Positions 1-18,400 of a DNA stretch of 64,000 nt are shown here, in pieces; position 1 is the first letter of the stretch; each line of letters begins with the position of its first letter. The stretch comes from Pempheris klunzingeri (taxonomy: Eukaryota; Chordata; Actinopteri; Acropomatiformes; Pempheridae). The DNA lies in assembly GCF_042242105.1 (NCBI RefSeq), contig NC_092012.1, positions 9,454,970-9,518,969 on the forward strand, read 5' to 3'. The notes beneath the pieces were generated by a model that worked only from the letters and a program-made list of their open reading frames with translations, had not been told where the DNA came from and did no database searches. Made by a program: the position numbers and the translations under genes.

Positions 1-1929
1 CATTTGGCCTGTTTTATGACACAGGCCCCTCTGACACAGTACAAAAATCACAGCTAATTGATAAGGCAGTGGAGCAATATATGGAGGTCATTGATTCTGT
101 TTCTCTTCTAATTTAATCTGAATCCACCAGTCATGTTGATTAAAAATTCCTCGCGTAAATTACAGTCACTGCTGATAATGCTGTCAGTTTTTTTTTGTTT
201 TTTTCAGCAGCCAGCTCAGACAAAAGTGCTGACGGCCTCCCTGCCTCTGTCTTATTTTAACCAATAATGCATAGTGAGCCTGTGTCTTTCTATAAAAATG
301 TTTCACTGTCTATTGAATCACTCAAGTCACCCCTGAGATGTCAGCTGGGCCCTCAGACACAGAGCTGTTACCAGAAACTCCCATTTTCATAGTTAGACAA
401 ATAAATCGGCCTCTTTTTTTTTTTTTTTTTTTCCTTTGCTGGATTGTAAATCAGGCAGCCCTTAAAATATTTACACCCTGTAGTTTAATCAATCAGCAAA
501 ATGTCGGGCTCATTACGTAAATATGAACAGATTGTGCGATCTTTTAACGTAATCACACGTATTGGTGCAGGTTTGCCCGGACCCTGTCCTGTCACTTAAC
601 TAATGGGCGAGTCGGGGAGTGACTGACGGGCCTCAATAAATTCACATCTGTCCGAGTCAAAGCGCTGTTCCAAAGCACGGAAAAGGCACCGTTTTTTCGC
701 CAATAAAGTTTATTGAAAGGCGTGGCCACGGGGGGGGGGATGCGTTCATGAGCGTCATTTATTGTTGCAGGAAATGTGTGTTACAGGTGTTTCACCAGTT
801 ATGGCGGACACGCGTGGACGCGTTAGCGGCGCGTCTTTGGCGTCTGTGTGACCTTCAGTCCTGCTGATCAGGGACCAGATCTGACCTGCAAACAATAGAA
901 AATACTTAACACTGGAGTCTGGGTCCTCTTGTTCTAGTCTGAATAAATTACATCAATAATAATAATAATAATGATAGTATTGATGATGATAATAAGACAC
1001 CAAACAGCAGCGCATTTTCAGATAATCAAGTCAATAATTAATATTGGTTGTTGGTGGTGAAACATTCGTGATCAGGGCCTCAAAATATCAGAAATAGAAA
1101 TTGAGCAGTGACTCGAAAGTTCAGCCACATCTCTGCACACGTATTTCACTCTGCCTGTATTTTCCTTGAAGTTTAAATGCGGAGGAATAAAAAAATATGG
1201 ACCTAAATATGATATTTTGCGCAAATGTCTCCAAACATTTACAGAGCAGACTTGTGTACCGACAAGCTCCATGTTTGCCCTCTTGTGGCAAAATAAAAGA
1301 AGACACGTCGCCTGAGTTTGATCCGGGGATGGATTTAAACTAAGAGGAGAACATGTTGAAGTGGTAGGTATTGATGTCCATGTGGATCCTTAAACAGGCT
1401 GTTTCTGCAGCTTTTAGTTCCCTCTTCAGTTATAAACGAAAAAGACATAATGCTTTTGTGAACCTTAAGTGCTGGAGGATGACTTAGGGAACAACGATAA
1501 AGTATTTTCATGGACAAAAACAATATTTTTCATGCAGACTCTGCAATACTGGGTGAAAATGGGTGCAAGTTATGACTACAAAAATCATACATAGTTGATT
1601 TTATGTTGCACACCTATTCTGATAGCTATCTTGTATTTTTTATTTTTTTTACATAAATACGTTGGAAAAAAGGAGAACTCCTGCTCACAGTCTTCTTACG
1701 TGCAAACGTTGCGACATTTCATCAAGAAACATGAGATAACAGGTGAGCTGATGAAGGTCTAGAGGCTGATGTGTTGTACAACAAAGGTTTTTGCAAGTAA
1801 GCAGACAGTGTGCAGAAGTTCTCCTTTTTTCCTCTCTTGCTTTTGGACATTTTCTCCTCTGTTCACAAAAATCTTAACGTGTGCATGAACCTTTTTAGTC
1901 ACATAAAAAAGTTACATAAAATTTTGGCA

Positions 1930-2140
1930 TGTTTTTCAACAGCTTCCATAATGTGAGCAGTGACTCCAAATCAGTAGCAGAAATTATAACTACACGAGCC
2001 ACTTAAAACACACCACTTCATTGGTGCTTCTTCTATTATTTGTAAATATTTTTTGTAGGAAATTCATGGGTTTTTTTCCAGTGGCTTCCATGTAATGCGT
2101 CGCTATGACCCCAAGTCAGTATCAGAAATTAGTACTGCGC
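1930..2140. repeat. Diverged tandem duplication, unit about 139 bp
   Basis: The segment near 1,938-1,995 recurs near 2,077-2,135 in the same orientation. Shared blocks include CTTCCAT and AAGTCAGTA/AAATCAGTA followed by GCAGAAATTA or TCAGAAATTA, with scattered substitutions. This reads as an old two-copy tandem duplication. Confidence 0.55.
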
Positions 2141-2749
2141 TGGACAAATAGGATACAGCTTTTCACACGTGCAGTCTAAAGTGGTCTCTCTTCTTCGCAG
2201 CTTTTTAGCTGGTCTAAATCCTCTCTTTTCAAGCGCACAACCTTAAAACAGACTTTTTCATCCACTGACAGCCTTACATCCATCAAATGTGCACTGTGCT
2301 ATCAGTGCATGGCTGATGGTGATTTTTCTTTCCATGATCAGGTCTCATTGTGTTCCATTGCATTCCTCTTCACACCAGGTGACCCTAAAGGTCACCCTCA
2401 ACTGCTTTAGATCATTTTCACTGTTGCTTTTAAACACAACAAGTGTAACTGTGGACCTTCGTTCAGGTGTAACAGTCATCTCAGTAAAACCATGAAAAAT
2501 GAAAGACCTGATGATAAAATCTCTACCTCCAGCTGTACTTTTGTGCCTCTAGCCTTTTTTTAAGAGCCCCAGTGTGAGATTAAACAACTAACTTCTTTTC
2601 CATGTGCTCTATTTTTTTTCTAAAATGTCCCCTTTTCCTTTCAACTTCAGGTGCTTTATCGCCACCTACTGATCCTCAGGATGTCAGTCAGCCTGAATCA
2701 TTGTACAGTCCTGCTTCACATTGTTAGGCCTATGTACTAATAGAAAATA

Positions 2750-2992
2750 GAAGAGGCACTAAAATCCAATATGAAGAAGTGTTCCCTATTTGCCCAGCAT
2801 AGTAATAATCTCAGTACATCACATTATATGAAAGCTACTGAAAAACAACATGAATTCTCTATAGAAAATATTGATATTGAATATAGGAAGCACTAAAATC
2901 CAATACGATGAGGTGTCCTATTTTTCTAGTTTTGGGAAATTACATGGAAGCTATTTTTAACAACTATGAATGTAACATAGAGGTATTTACAA
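2750..2992. repeat. Diverged tandem duplication, unit about 133 bp
   Basis: The phrase GCACTAAAATCCAATA begins near 2,756 and again near 2,889. In both copies it is followed by GAAG/GATGAGGTGT, a TATG/CATGGAAGCTA block, and then an ACAACATGAAT/ACAACTATGAAT block. This is a second old two-copy duplication next to the first and of similar period. Confidence 0.6.
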
Positions 2993-3779
2993 AAAAAGAA
3001 AAAATGGAAGTAGCGCTAATGAGGAGTAGAAAGTTAAAAAATTTAAAAAAATTTTATGAAAATATTTGTGTAAGATAAATAAATTACATCGCCAATCAAA
3101 ATAACTGTGCTACATAAAATCAGTTTGGCACACATTTCTAACCACAGGTGAATTTATTGAATTAAATATTGTTTTTGTGTCAGTTCAACAGTAATTTATT
3201 GATGCTCCCTAAGTCACCCTCCGGCAGGTCCAGGGGAGCTCCGGGAGGTGAGCTGACCGCCCTACTACTGCCATCGCCGGGCAAACTGAGCCAGATGACG
3301 CCGGTGGGTCCAACTTTAAACTAACTTCACCGCAGTGTTTATCTGATGCGAAAGACGAGTCATAACTCCAGTTTTAGATATCTACTGTTAAATTTAAACT
3401 CTATACTTATTTCACTTTTAGTTAAGGTTAATTGGCATATTATGAAATGTGTTAATTCAAAGACATTACATTAAAAATGGTTAGGGTTAAAGATGGTTTG
3501 GGTTAAAAATGGTTAGGGAGGTATCTGGAATTCACATTTAAATCAGTGGTTCACTCTTACAAGTCTGAAGGTGATTAAAGAAATCTTATTTTAATTTTAA
3601 CCAGTTTTAACCAACAATAAATTAATTACGCACGTGTCAATGACAAAATGCTTCTTCTTGTTATTATTCTTATTATTTGTAGACCTTAATAGACTACCTA
3701 CTCTTCTTAATCAGTACTTTCTGACTATTTCTGCCCCTTTTTGCCGATAAAAATGCGTATTTTCTGCGCTTTATGGCTC

Positions 3780-3987
3780 CTTCGGGGTGCGTTTGAGTGT
3801 GTGAGGGGCGTGCCGAAGTGAGCAGGGCGGGACTGTGTAGTTTTTGAAGCACATGAGGCGATGAGAAGCCTGAAGGTTTGTGTCAGCCTCCACCATCCTG
3901 CCCTGCAGAGTCTGCGAGTCAAACCGAGAGAGGACGGAGCTTAAACCCCGACAGACAGACAGACAGACAGACACCGTGACTGTGAAC
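3780..3987 (+). promoter_or_regulatory. ATIC: Probable ATIC core promoter and 5' UTR
   Basis: The 200 bases before the ATIC start codon are markedly more GC-rich than the flanking DNA. They contain a GC box (GGGCGG at 3,825-3,830) and no TATA box, as is typical of a housekeeping purine gene. An (AGAC)n microsatellite at about 3,950-3,972 ends some 15 bases before the ATG and so probably lies in the 5' UTR. The transcription start site cannot be placed exactly. Confidence 0.5.
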
Positions 3988-10179
<6,192 letters not shown>

Positions 10180-10385
10180 GCATCTCAACACGTTCCCAGG
10201 TGCTCTTTAAACCCCACTCACACTTTTGCATTATTACAGTCAAAAATCTAGTTTTTACAAGTGCTGATACTTCTAACATTCCCACCCTCCTCATCATGCT
10301 GAAGTGTAGAGGGCGCAATTGCACTGTTTTGTAACACATTAATTGCAATCCTAATCCTGACCTAGAATGATCATTAACGGTGTGA

Positions 10386-10391
10386 AATAAA
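10386..10391 (+). terminator. ATIC: ATIC polyadenylation signal AATAAA
   Basis: A canonical AATAAA lies 207 bases after the ATIC stop codon, so the 3' UTR is short, probably ending near 10,405-10,415. It is the first canonical signal after the stop. Confidence 0.75.
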
Positions 10392-10664
10392 TTGTTACTG
10401 ACAGTTTATGGGTATTTTGTCTGTTTTTAGCCGTGCTAGTGGCAGCTTTAGTCGTCAGTCCACCACTTTGGACCAGACTGAAATATTTAAATGATTATTT
10501 GTACTTGTGCAGACATTCATGGTCCCCAGAGGATGATGCCCTCTGATTTTGATCATCCCTTGACTTTTTCTATTGTGCCACCAGGAAGTTAACAGTTTAG
10601 GAATCTAGTCCTTGAACCCCTTATTAATAGTTAAAAAAATGACTAAGTGTCACATTGTGGTTAG

Positions 10665-11377
10665 ACTTCAGAATCTCTCCAGCTTTATTAAAATAAGGGA
10701 CTTCTTTTTGTCAAAGGTAGAAACAACTTTGGCACTGACAAGTACAAAAATAGAACAGTTCAAATTCTCACATCCCAGTTCACACATTCACACGTTGAGA
10801 TTAAAAGGGATAAATTAGTAAAAAGACATTAGAAATCAGAATGTGTCATACACAGTGCGACCCCCACAGTAAGAAGGGCTACAGAAAAGAGAAGCACATT
10901 TTCATGGACAATTTTTAAACATTGTTAATGAATACATTGACATTCTTTTAACACAGTGCTTACTTTCTGACAGTTTCTGCTCTTTGATTAGGAAATGTTT
11001 CTACAGATTTAGATGGAAAACAAACGCCAATTCGACAAGTATACAAATCTGACTGGTGACGAGCCCTTAATACCGCCCAGGCACATACAAGTATGTGGAG
11101 GGAAATGTTACCAAAAAAAAAAGGTGTGATAGCAGGTGTCTACATTTTCCAATAGAGCATGAATTTAGTGACTTGAGAGTCGACAGTGAAAAGACTGGCT
11201 TTAGAAAAGGATCACTTTGAGGCAGCAGGGCAGTGTAACATCTCAAGCTAAACATGTGTCAGAAAGTGATAAGGCAGTTAGTTCAGTTCAGACGCAGACG
11301 GCGTGGCTTCTACAGGGTGAGACAGTGCAGCGATTGGACGGTGAGGGAGCGAAGCAGATGTCAGATGACCGATCCTT
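10665..11377 (-). other. FN1: FN1 3' UTR with AATAAA at 10,684-10,689
   Basis: The FN1 stop codon is at 11,378-11,380 on the minus strand. Reading on, the first canonical minus-strand AATAAA (plus-strand TTTATT) is at 10,684-10,689, giving a 3' UTR of about 700 bases. The predicted 3' ends of ATIC and FN1 are therefore separated by only about 250 bp. Confidence 0.65.
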
Positions 11378-12410
11378 TTACTCCCGAGGATTTTGAGGAA
11401 CGTGTGCGTCTGCCAGCAGGTCGGGTCGGAGGCACTCAATGGGGCACTGAATATTCTGGAGGAGGAATTGGTAGATATAAGATTATTAAATAGACAAAAT
11501 ACATAGGTTTGGAAAATAATTTCTGCATAATCCAGTTGATAAATATATACTAAAATTTTGATACAACAATCTTGACACTAAAAGTGCCAAAAACTCCCCC
11601 ATAATATTAAATGTTTTGCTCACCAGTTTTCGTAGTGTGTTGTCACCATATCTAACTGGCTGCAGCAGGCTGGCATCGACGTCAGCACCTGGTCTGCGGC
11701 AATTCTCACATCGCCAGCCCTGATGAGACAAAACACACAAATGTACATTTAAATGTGCTTCACTTAGCTTACACACTTTACACCGAACGTTAGACCCAGA
11801 GAGGCTGATGTGTCATAATACCTGTTGTCCTCCAAAGCATGTGCAGGTGCAGATAGCACCCAGGTACTCCTTCTGCCACTGGTCTCCCACCTGGTAAGCT
11901 TTGCCATCATCGTAGCACACTGACTCATCTGCGTGGGCAAACACAGACATTAAAACTGACATGCTGCTCCTTCACACCTTTCTAAGATCACCACAGGACA
12001 TTTCTTAGAACAGGCCTTACGTGGTTCACACTTGAATTCTCCTTTGCCATTTCCCAAGCAAGTGCACCTCATCAAGTGACCGTTATCTGCACGGCGGTCC
12101 CACTTCTCTCCAATGCGATAGTTGATGCCGTTGTCATGGCACCATTCTAATTATGGGCAAAATCAAAGAGAAATTGAGATAAATATCTTCAAATTCCAAC
12201 TATGCTATTGTAGTTGAACAAGAAGCATAAAAAAAAAAAAACCCTTACTAGATGAGTCACATCTGAAGTGTCCACTGCCCAGGCCCAGGCACCTGCACCA
12301 CAGCTTGAAGCCCGTCTCAGACATCCGCTCCCATTCGCCACCAACATCATGGTAGGTTGCAGTGAAGGCATCGTAGCATGAGTCCTTAGTGGGGGATGTT
12401 CCTTCTGGGA
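11378..12410 (-). other. FN1: FN1 exons 42-46: FNI-10 to FNI-12 and dimerisation tail
   Basis: Exons in transcript order: 12249-12410 (FNI-10, [18 protein letters not shown]), 12021-12146 (FNI-11, [16 protein letters not shown]), 11822-11928 (FNI-12, [18 protein letters not shown]), 11624-11719 (rest of FNI-12, [11 protein letters not shown] plus linker) and 11378-11455 (tail). The last exon reads NIQCPIEC and ends in NPRE then stop; the two cysteines correspond to those that link fibronectin monomers in mammals (CPIEC). The FNI modules form the C-terminal fibrin-binding region. The linker between CRRPG and CPIEC is diverged and shorter than in human. Confidence 0.93.
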
Positions 12411-15400
12411 CTGAGGGAAGATGGATGGGGGGGGGGGAAATGTGTGTAAGGCACAACTTAACTGATGATTGATTAGCTAGAGTAACTGTCTGTGCCCCCT
12501 GTTTACGACCATGAAGGTTTATATTTAATTGTTCATAAATTCAGTGTTTCTCTGAGGGGATGAACTAATATTTAATAAAGGCCTTATCCACTAATGGAAA
12601 ATTGATGTAACCTACTAAACTAAAGGGTCCAGTTGGATTTAGTTTACACAGCACACACGGCAGTTTCTGTAGGATGCTTACTTGAGTTTCCAGCAGTGAT
12701 GACCTGCTCCAGAATCTTATGTTTGAGTGCTCCCATCAGAGCCTCCACGATCACATTGTAGTTTGCTCCGGGGTTGAGTCCAATCAGGGTAGCAGTGGTG
12801 GCTGTGCCTGGCAGGCGGACCTGGTCAGGTAGAGAGAGAGAGTGTTTATCCACATGAAATAAGAGATTTCATCCAATAGTACTGATGAATAACGTTGGGT
12901 TGGGCTGGAAACCACAGCCCAGATGACATACCTGGAACATCTTCTCATTTAAGTGTGTAAGAGGATGGCAGGACACCAGGTAGGCGTTGCTCTGCCTGTA
13001 AGGCTTCCAGGAGATGGAGGTCTGAGTTTGGGCCTCCTGTGGCACTCCCGTCTCATTATCAAGCGTCACGCCAATGGGCACGTTCAGCTTCAGGATGGGC
13101 AGCCTGCGGCCCTCTGCATCAGGAAGGGGCACAAAGACCAGGGGCTCACGAACTTGCCCATAGGGAGACTGTGGGTTGCCACTGTTCCCATTATATCTGT
13201 TGTTGTCTCCATTGTTGTTGTACTCTGTGTACTCCACATGCTGGCTCTGACCACCAAGCCCATCCTGGCCGCTAGTGCCCACAACCTGGACACTGTTGTC
13301 TGAGTCGGTTTCAGGCACATCCAGCCTGTCATCAACACCTCCAGGGCGGTGCGGCAGAGGCAGGGGAAGCGGGGAGTCTGGTTCTAGGCGGGAGAGACGG
13401 GGTTAGGGAAGCGAGCAGGTTAGACGAAGGGGGAGGTGAAGCAGAGCTGCAGTAACACATCGCAGCCAACAGGAGTTGACAGATATGCAGCATCGCTGGA
13501 GTACTACTTCATGGCAAAGTGTGTCTTCATGCCGTAGTACAAACACACAAGATATTTTGAATGGCATTTCTAGAGGCATTCAAAATAAACCGGGTATTAT
13601 TGTTTTAGGAATCTAATGCTGATTGGTTGATCTCAAGGCCTCTGAGCTGTAACAGCAAAACATTTGATAAAGCTGAGCAGATTAAAGCTGCCATTCAAAC
13701 CCTTACACTTTATAGGATGTTTACCCATGCAGCTAGTTTGAATTTTGACACCACTACATCATTTGAATGCACCTTTTTTTTTTTTTTTTTACCACCACAT
13801 TTGTCACTGTGTGGAGCAGAAGTTTCAAAATACTCACTAGTCCTGATTCTGCCCCCAAGAGGCGTGCTCCTCTGGGTGTTCTGGATGGCAATGATCTTGA
13901 TGGTGTACTCTGTGGCTGGTCTAAGGCCTGCGGAGAAGAATAATCATCATGTAGTAGAATAAGTAGGTGGCGCCTGACGTGATGATTACATGTAAGAGGT
14001 TGATACAAGAGATGGAGCCCGAAATAAAAGATTAAATCAAACTGGAAATGAAAAATAATGATGAAGCCTCATTAAATGAGCAAACAGTTGTGTTATTTTA
14101 CAGGCAAATGTGCCCTATACAGCATCTATACATTTGTTTGTAGTTAAAATGGTGCATACCAGATATGGTAGCATAGTTTTGGCCAGCGTGGGGTCGTGGG
14201 GTGAGCTCCTGTGGTCCTCCTCCTGACTCCTCGTAGGTGATGTAGTATCCTGTGATGTGCGTGGCAGGTGGCTGCCAGGTGAAGGAGATGGAGGTGGGGG
14301 TCAAAGAGGTGAACTTGAGGTTGGTGGGAGCCTGGACCACTGGTTCAGCTATGAAGAAAAATATCGTGTTAGATCATATGCAGTAGTAGCAGACTTTGAT
14401 GTACAAAATCATCTCCTTTAGGACCATAGTGTATTGTTCTACACTATGTCCATATTTAGGAAATGAGTGCATCTTCTGTGGCTGCACTTACCTAATTTTT
14501 AAAAAAAGTTAAATGTTCTCCATGTCGTTGTCTCTGTCTCTTTGCTTGTATTCACATTATACTACATATACATCATGTACTGTATGTACTAATGAAGATA
14601 AAACACCAGCAAATTCATTTAAATCAGCATCTCTGGTTATGAAAAAACCGAGGTTAAAATTACAAAACTTGATATGTATTCACAGTGTAACAGAGAGAAG
14701 AGATGCAGATTTGCGTCGTACCTGTTGGAATCCTGAGAGAAAATGGGGAGCTCCTTGTGTTGCCATTCAGAGTATATAGGTTAACAGTGTACATGGTGCC
14801 TGGCTGCAGACCTTAGAAAAAGAAAACAAAAAAGAAATCCCATTTTTAAGCAAGACTGAAACCCTAAAATCGCACTTCCAAAACCTCGCCCACCTTTTAA
14901 AGGTCTGTTTAGCAGGAGGGGCTGGTGTACCTGTGAGAGTGTAGGTGTAGGTATCACTTGGGATGGTCCTGGTGATGGTGGTATGCGAGCCGTCGATGGG
15001 CGTGGCATCGATGAGGAAACCAGTGATGGTTTCCACCTTGGAGCGCCAGGTGAGTGTGAAAGAAGTGTCCTTCACATCAGTGATACGCACACGCCGAGGA
15101 GGACTTACTTCTGCATTGAGGGGACACAAAAGGGGACATAAAATAGAGTAGTGGATAATCATTGGTGATGACTGGAATTGTGTCTAGTCATGGTGCAGCC
15201 AGTTACCTTCCAGTGTGGTCGTCTCTCCCTCCAGGGGTCTGCTGGTGACAGTGTTCTTCAGAGCGTATACATATATCTGGTATGTGGTAGCCACCTACAA
15301 CACACAGACATGTATATTTGCTCACTGACTGACTATGAAACATGTGAATACTGAGACGAGAACTCTATTTACCATGAGCCCCGGTACAACGACACGGGTG

Positions 15401-18400
15401 GTGTCCGGAGCAACGTTCATCTCTTTGCTGGGGCCGTTGATGTTCTTGGGGCTGATGACTATACGGTAGCCTGTCAGGCGTGCATTAGGTGCTCGCCATG
15501 ACACAGTGAAGAAGGAGGGGCCGGCCTCTGAGATCACCAGGTTGGTCGGAGCAGGGATTACTGCGACAGCAAAAACACGCTTAGAACTGGAGACGGAACA
15601 TATGAATTAAGTCATGAATGTGTTCGTGTTTTCTTTGCCTCTCTACCTGTGGCCTGGGTCCCCACCAATGGCGTGCTGGGAGTGCGGCCATGGAGGGCGA
15701 TGACTTTGACAGTGTACTCCGTCCCGGGGTGAAGGCCTGTCAGCACCACACTGTCCTGGTCACCTCTGGGTGCTGGACGCAGCTCTCTCTCGCTCTCCTC
15801 TGAGCTGGAGTATAGGACTCGGTACGATGTCACCGTGCCGTCTGGACTGTCCCAAGTGATGCGCATGGAGGTGGAGTCGATTTCGGAGAAGGTCAGGTCC
15901 TTGGGACGGTCCATAGCTGCAGGAAAGGAGGAAGGTCGGGGGGTGAAAATTACAGCTCTGAGCAGTTCTCTTCAATGACAGAACGTACACCTCTGGGGCA
16001 AAGATCTTTGATTTTGTCTTAATTCTTGTGAGTTAATTTAAAAATAAAGTTGCATCAGCAAGATGCCTGCAACCTGGTTTCTTAGGTGCATGTAAACTGT
16101 CATTTTGTCACGTGTGCCACAACAATCCCTAGCTGAAGCCTTTCTTGGATTAGTTTTCACTGAAGTGAGTCGAACTAACCAGTGATAGCATTCTCCACCA
16201 CGGGGGAAGAGGGTTGTCCGTCATTTCCCAGGGCATAGACACTTACGACGTACTCAGCAGTGGGCATCAGACCTGTGAACGTCATCTCTGTCTGATCTGT
16301 GACAGAGGAGCAGAGAAGCAGCCAATGAGAAGAGGATACTGTGCTGGAAAAATCTACAATTGCATTTATAAGATAAAGATGACAGCCTGGTTCTGGAGAA
16401 CAGGTCTTACCAGGGGCCACCACCTCGGAGTAGGAGGGTCCCATGCCATTCTTGGGCACACTGATGATTCTGTAGCCTCTGATTGGTCCTTGAGCAGGAG
16501 ACCAGCGCACTGTCAGGGCGTTGTCAGTCACATCAGTCACTTTCATGTCAGTGGGAGATTCGGTGTCTAAAGGAGAAATGGACACATAATTTGTTTTAGA
16601 TTTATTTTAGCACCTCGCAAATTGGAATTTTTTGAACAGGATCTTTTTTCATGTCGCTGTACCAGTCCTGTGCGTGATGTAGACCGGTGTGTTGGAGGCG
16701 GGACTGTCCCCTCTTCCGGTAACAGCATAGACCGTGACGGTGTAGTCAGTACCAGGGTTCAGACCGGTGATAGTGGTGGTGGTCTGAGTGCCTGGGATTG
16801 TAAACTCTTGAGGAGCCTCACCGCCTTGAAAGAGAGTGAAGGAGGGCAAAGTGTTAAACTCGGAATTTGGCCGAGGTTTTAGGGGAAACTGTGAACTAAA
16901 ACGCATGTACAGACTTGTGCCTCCATAGGTGATCCTGTAGTTTTTCACAGACACAGAGGGGGCGTCCCAGCGAATGGTGATGCTGGTGGGGGTGGACGAT
17001 GTTACCTCCAGGTCAGTGGGAGCATCAGAGACTAGAGAGGAATAGAAGAGGAGAGATGCTATAAAAACACATTAAGTAACTATATGGATAAAGATTCAAC
17101 TGAGGAATGTCACCAGGAGAAGAAAAGGAGAGGTAAAAGTAGAAACCAGTCTAGAAACTCACTGGTGGCCTGTGTGCCAGTCAGTGGCAGACTCTCCTGA
17201 CCGTTGTTGATCGCATACACATATATCAAATACTCTGTCTCTGGCGTCAATCCAGTCAAAGTGAAGTGGTCCCTTGTTGGAGGCAGCCTGTCGTCCTTGG
17301 CCCGCCCGCCACTCATCTTCTGATAGCGGATCCGGTAACCGGTGATAACAGCAGTTGGTGCCACCCAGTGAACGGTGAAGGAGTTGGTCCGAATGTCGGA
17401 GAAGTCCAAGCCGGTGGGGGAGTCCAGAGCTGGAGGGGCAGGTATTTCAGATTGAGAGAGAATTTAAATTACATGCAGTGATAATGGCAACACACAAATA
17501 AATAAATATTGCCTTATTTTTATATGATGAGATACTATTAAAAATGGACACCCTAGGCTCTCCCTTAAGGCACCCGCTTTGAAAACCAACTGCCACACTC
17601 ACTTGTCCTCTGGGTCCCCGTGGCTGGTTGACTTTCTCGTTCACCGTACACACACACAACACTGATGTGGTACTCGGTGTTGGGCAGCAGGTCTGTGAGA
17701 GATACGTTTGCAGTTAGAATGGCTTGACAGGGAGCAAAACGAAGGAAAAACATCTCGGACCTCACAGCCAGCATTTAAAGAGACACAATCGTATGTCGTC
17801 TTACTCTGTAGCAGGAAGGTGTTGGTCGCTCCGCCAACATTAACCTCCTTGACGTCATCATCTGTGGCGACAGGGTGGTAACGGATGACAAACCGAGAGA
17901 TGTCGCTTGGTGTGGCGACGTGAGGGACTGTCCATGTCACCCTAATGTGGTCAGGACCCACCCCTCCAAACTGAAGGTTGGTGGGAGCTGGAACCACTGG
18001 AAGAATAAGGGGTTAAAAGTTAAAGCTAACACAGGAAAAACAACAAAAAAAAAAGCTTAACTAAATAAGAGTAGATTTAGAATGGCATAAAGAAAATACT
18101 GATTTGATATATATATGTAATTTGCTGTAGCTTATTATGTATATTAATAAAAAGGCTGTAAATGTGCCGTCATTAATTCTTTCAGAACAAAACCCAAGCC
18201 CCTTCCCACTGATGGAGAGAAAGAGATAAATCACCAGCTTGTGTTTGCTTTGTGTGTGTGGTCGGCTCGCTTTCCCCCTCTTCCGTAACAGTGACGACAC
18301 TGATGTCATAGTCCACGCCCGGCTCCAAACCGTGAATCGTGTAATACCCAGCAGATGTTTCCACCAAATCTTGCAAAATTGGCAAGCTCTCGCCTGATGC

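Larger units (their letters stand above)
1..3779. other. Gene-free region upstream of ATIC
   Basis: No coding exon is recognised on either strand; the open frames here are short, unrelated to any family I know, and lack convincing splice sites. The first 700 bases are not obviously repetitive. They contain many homeobox-type TAAT/ATTA cores and mixed composition, so they could hold cis-regulatory DNA, but this is only an impression. The rest is AT-rich, with homopolymer T runs, an AAT repeat near 955-972, two tandem duplications (listed separately) and a degenerate TTAGGG-like stretch near 3,478-3,521. Confidence 0.6.

Noticed and set aside
3478..3521. TTAGGG-like telomeric repeat
   Set aside because: Units are irregular (GGTTAGGG, GGTTTGGG, AAATGG) and the run is short.
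12953..13338. Open frames on both strands across the FN1 variable-region exon
   Set aside because: Only the minus-strand frame that aligns with fibronectin is coding; the others are shadows of GC-rich exon DNA.
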